Shown: positions 6,305-7,395 of the stretch, piece by piece | Layout: each line of letters starts with the position of its first letter | How positions within the stretch are numbered: position 1 is the first letter of the stretch | NCBI GenBank assembly: GCA_028701945.1 | Contig: JAQVPT010000183.1 | Location: 1-7,395, forward strand | Source: Bacteroidales bacterium | Lineage (GTDB): Bacteria > Bacteroidota > Bacteroidia > Bacteroidales > ML635J-15 | Direction: 5' to 3' | DNA: 7,395 nucleotides | Notes under the pieces: model-generated | What the model was told of the DNA's origin: nothing | Database searches by the model: none | Seen by the model: only the letters and a program-made list of their open reading frames with translations | Position numbers and translations under genes: made by a program

Positions 6305-6332
6305 AATTAAATAATTTTTTATTACATTCAAA
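6302..6332 (-). promoter_or_regulatory. Bacteroidota promoter of the C-M-R operon (TTTG-N19-TAATTTTG)
   Basis: On the minus strand TTTG (6329-6332) and TAATTTTG (6302-6309) are separated by exactly 19 nt. This matches the Bacteroidota consensus TTTG...TAnnTTTG in both boxes and spacing. Transcription would begin near 6296, inside the operator palindrome, leaving a leader of about 28 nt before the ATG at 6268. This promoter excludes the longer start at 6331. Confidence 0.75.
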
Positions 6333-6491
6333 GTTTTCTTTTGCTTTTCGAGGGTTAGATAAAAATTGCTCTTTTAGTTTTTTAGGGTCGGATATTTTGT
6401 GTGTCGGCAAAAACTAAATGTGCAATTTGTGCGGTGGCTTTTCCTTTTCTTGTAGAAAATTTGTTATTCAGGTTTCGTTTCTTTTGCTTGT
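6333..6491. other. Intergenic spacer upstream of the C-M-R promoter
   Basis: No gene or clear signal is seen on either strand between the C-M-R promoter and the palindrome beginning at 6492. The sequence is mixed T-rich runs with one less AT-rich patch near 6420-6440. It would contain any additional regulatory input to the C-M-R operon, but no second operator palindrome is evident. Confidence 0.4.
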
Positions 6492-6562
6492 GGCTAACGA
6501 CCGCAGCTAAAAACTGGTGCGAAGCGTAGCGTAGCACTTGTTTTTGAGCTGCTGTTGTAGCC
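6492..6562. repeat. Cruciform-forming intergenic element with 29-nt arms
   Basis: Arms 6492-6520 and 6534-6562 are inverted repeats, sharing GGCTA, GCAGCT, AAAAAC and GTGC blocks with single-base bulges. They close a 13-nt loop of GTAGC-type repeats. The element carries GCTAACG at 6493-6499 and GTTGTAGCC at the other end. It abuts the stop codon of the 219-aa gene (stop at 6565-6567), so it forms the immediate 3' end of that gene. The position and shape are those expected of a gene-end element such as an attC-like site, but the canonical attC boxes are not present exactly. Confidence 0.75.
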
Positions 6563-6564
6563 AG

Positions 6565-7224
6565 TTACTTCCTTTTTGCTCTTTTCTGTATTTCTTTTAA
6601 GACATCAACACGAATCCATTTATTTTCTTCATGAGAAAAACACACATAATCTGAATTTTTCATTTTACTATTTACTCCTTGTTCTCTTAAAAAATCAAAC
6701 GCTTTATCTAGCACTCTATCTAACTGTTCTTCCTCAATATTACCATCAAGTTCAAAATTAAAAGATGTATTTTGATCAAGAATTACCTTCATGCCAAATT
6801 TGATTGATTTCTCTTCAATTGTAGTAGAGGAAACTTTACTAATTTTCATATTTCTTAGTTTCTTCCAAGCGAACTTAATTCCCCATTTAATAGAATCCCA
6901 AATCATGCTTGTACCAATAGACTTCAAAATCTCATTTGTAAGTGGGTGGTTCAAAACAAAATATGTAGTTAGTAAAAAGTCATCAAAATTATTGGTCATT
7001 CTTCCACTTCTATCAAAATAACCAAGGTCAAGATTTGCCTCTTCTAATTTTGATTGTATTTGACCAAGATCCTTAGAGGATAATTCTCCATAGTAGTCCA
7101 AATGAATAACATTTGGTCCTTTTTTAATTGTTTTTCTTCTTTCCTCAATTAGTTTTTTCTGCTCCTTGAAGATATCACTATCAAGAATTTCATCTATTTC
7201 ACTTATTGATTTTTTGTTCTTCAT
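6565..7224 (-). CDS. Hypothetical protein, 219 aa
   Basis: I do not recognise this protein. It starts at ATG 7222-7224 with a Lys/Glu-rich, probably helical N-terminus (1-36). A short patch VIHLDYYGELSSKDL (39-53) follows. Residues 84-124 form a hydrophobic and aromatic stretch (FLLTTYFVLNHPL...MIWDSIKWGIKFAWKKL) that looks like an amphipathic or membrane-peripheral helix rather than a true membrane span. Residues 125-185 alternate strands and charged helices (KFGMKVILD, SFNFELDG, LDRVLDKAFDFL). The basic C-terminus ends KEIQKRAKRK. There is no signal peptide. Its stop touches the large palindrome at 6492-6562, and it lies upstream of the restriction operon on the same strand but in a separate unit. 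A defence-related role is possible from context only. Confidence 0.7.
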   Translation of the reverse strand: MKNKKSISEIDEILDSDIFKEQKKLIEERRKTIKKGPNVIHLDYYGELSSKDLGQIQSKLEEANLDLGYFDRSGRMTNNFDDFLLTTYFVLNHPLTNEILKSIGTSMIWDSIKWGIKFAWKKLRNMKISKVSSTTIEEKSIKFGMKVILDQNTSFNFELDGNIEEEQLDRVLDKAFDFLREQGVNSKMKNSDYVCFSHEENKWIRVDVLKEIQKRAKRK

Positions 7225-7277
7225 AAGTATTTCTATTTTGTGTTATAAGGTGTTGATGTGCATTTTTTTGCTTCCAA

Positions 7278-7395
7278 CTAACGTAAAAATTCATCATTGA
7301 TAATCAGCGAGTTACCAAATCCAATTTCTTCCATTTTAATGTCAAATTTAGTAATTTGTTTTGATATTCTTTTAATAATTCCCAACTTTCTTTTT
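7278..7395 (-). CDS. C-terminal fragment of an unknown gene cut by the window edge
   Basis: A minus-strand frame is open from the window end for 38 codons to a TAG at 7278-7280. The visible residues run KRKLGIIKRISKQI...KMEEIGFGNSLIINDEFLR, a protein-like composition with a basic helix followed by a short beta segment. The stop codon overlaps a CTAACG motif (7278-7283) like those at the edges of the palindromic elements. The next gene starts 53 bp on, on the same strand, so co-transcription is possible. The frame is too short to identify, and it could be chance. Confidence 0.4.
   Translation of the reverse strand, partial: KRKLGIIKRISKQITKFDIKMEEIGFGNSLIINDEFLR

Noticed and set aside
5942..6331. 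Longer 129-aa start for the controller protein
   Set aside because: The extra 21 codons overlap the -33/-7 promoter and the operator palindrome, and do not resemble any XRE N-terminus.
3923..6331. Absence of GGCC inside the restriction operon as a sign of self-avoidance
   Set aside because: Only two GGCC sites were seen in the whole window (835 and 3491), and few are expected at this base composition, so the zero is not significant.
1045..6562. Calling the palindromes true integron attC sites
   Set aside because: The end boxes read GTTAGCC, GTTAGCA or GTTAGCG rather than GTTRRRY, the operon-sized units are unusual for cassettes, and no integron integrase is in the window. Kept only as a hypothesis.

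Overview
The window looks like a piece of an accessory region from a Bacteroidota (Flavobacteriia/Cytophagia-like) chromosome. The evidence is high AT content, absence of Shine-Dalgarno sequences before the starts, a promoter matching the Bacteroidota TTTG-N19-TAnnTTTG consensus, a lipoprotein with an S-D-E tract just after the lipidated Cys, and many large intergenic imperfect palindromes. No rRNA, tRNA, CRISPR, transposase or integrase gene is visible. Every credible gene lies on the minus strand, so gene order below runs from high to low coordinates.

Right part (7395 to 3923): the C-terminal end of an unknown gene cut by the window edge; an unrecognised 219-aa gene; a long cruciform-forming element; then a compact C-M-R restriction-modification operon. 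The operon encodes an XRE-type controller, a cytosine-5 methyltransferase very like M.HaeIII, and a HaeIII-family endonuclease (predicted target GGCC). A 17-bp perfect palindrome overlaps the -7 box and presumed start site of the operon promoter, which suggests autoregulation by the controller.

Middle (3922 to 2761): two strong palindromes (20-bp and about 25-bp arms) just downstream of the endonuclease gene, a very acidic 88-aa protein, one copy of a 107-bp repeat whose other copy opens the window, a 9-bp perfect hairpin, and a likely promoter.

Left part (2760 to 1): a two-gene operon of an unrecognised 232-aa protein and a 231-aa lipoprotein separated by 2 bp; a 135-bp palindromic element; a PD-(D/E)XK nuclease-like gene disrupted by a frameshift near its 5' end; and the first copy of the 107-bp repeat.

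The main pattern not explained by the genes is that almost every gene or operon is bounded at its 3' end by a large imperfect palindrome. Several of these have AAC...GTT-type ends and a recurring GCTAACG heptamer. The layout resembles a cassette array or a family of mobilised intergenic elements, but nothing in the window shows which.
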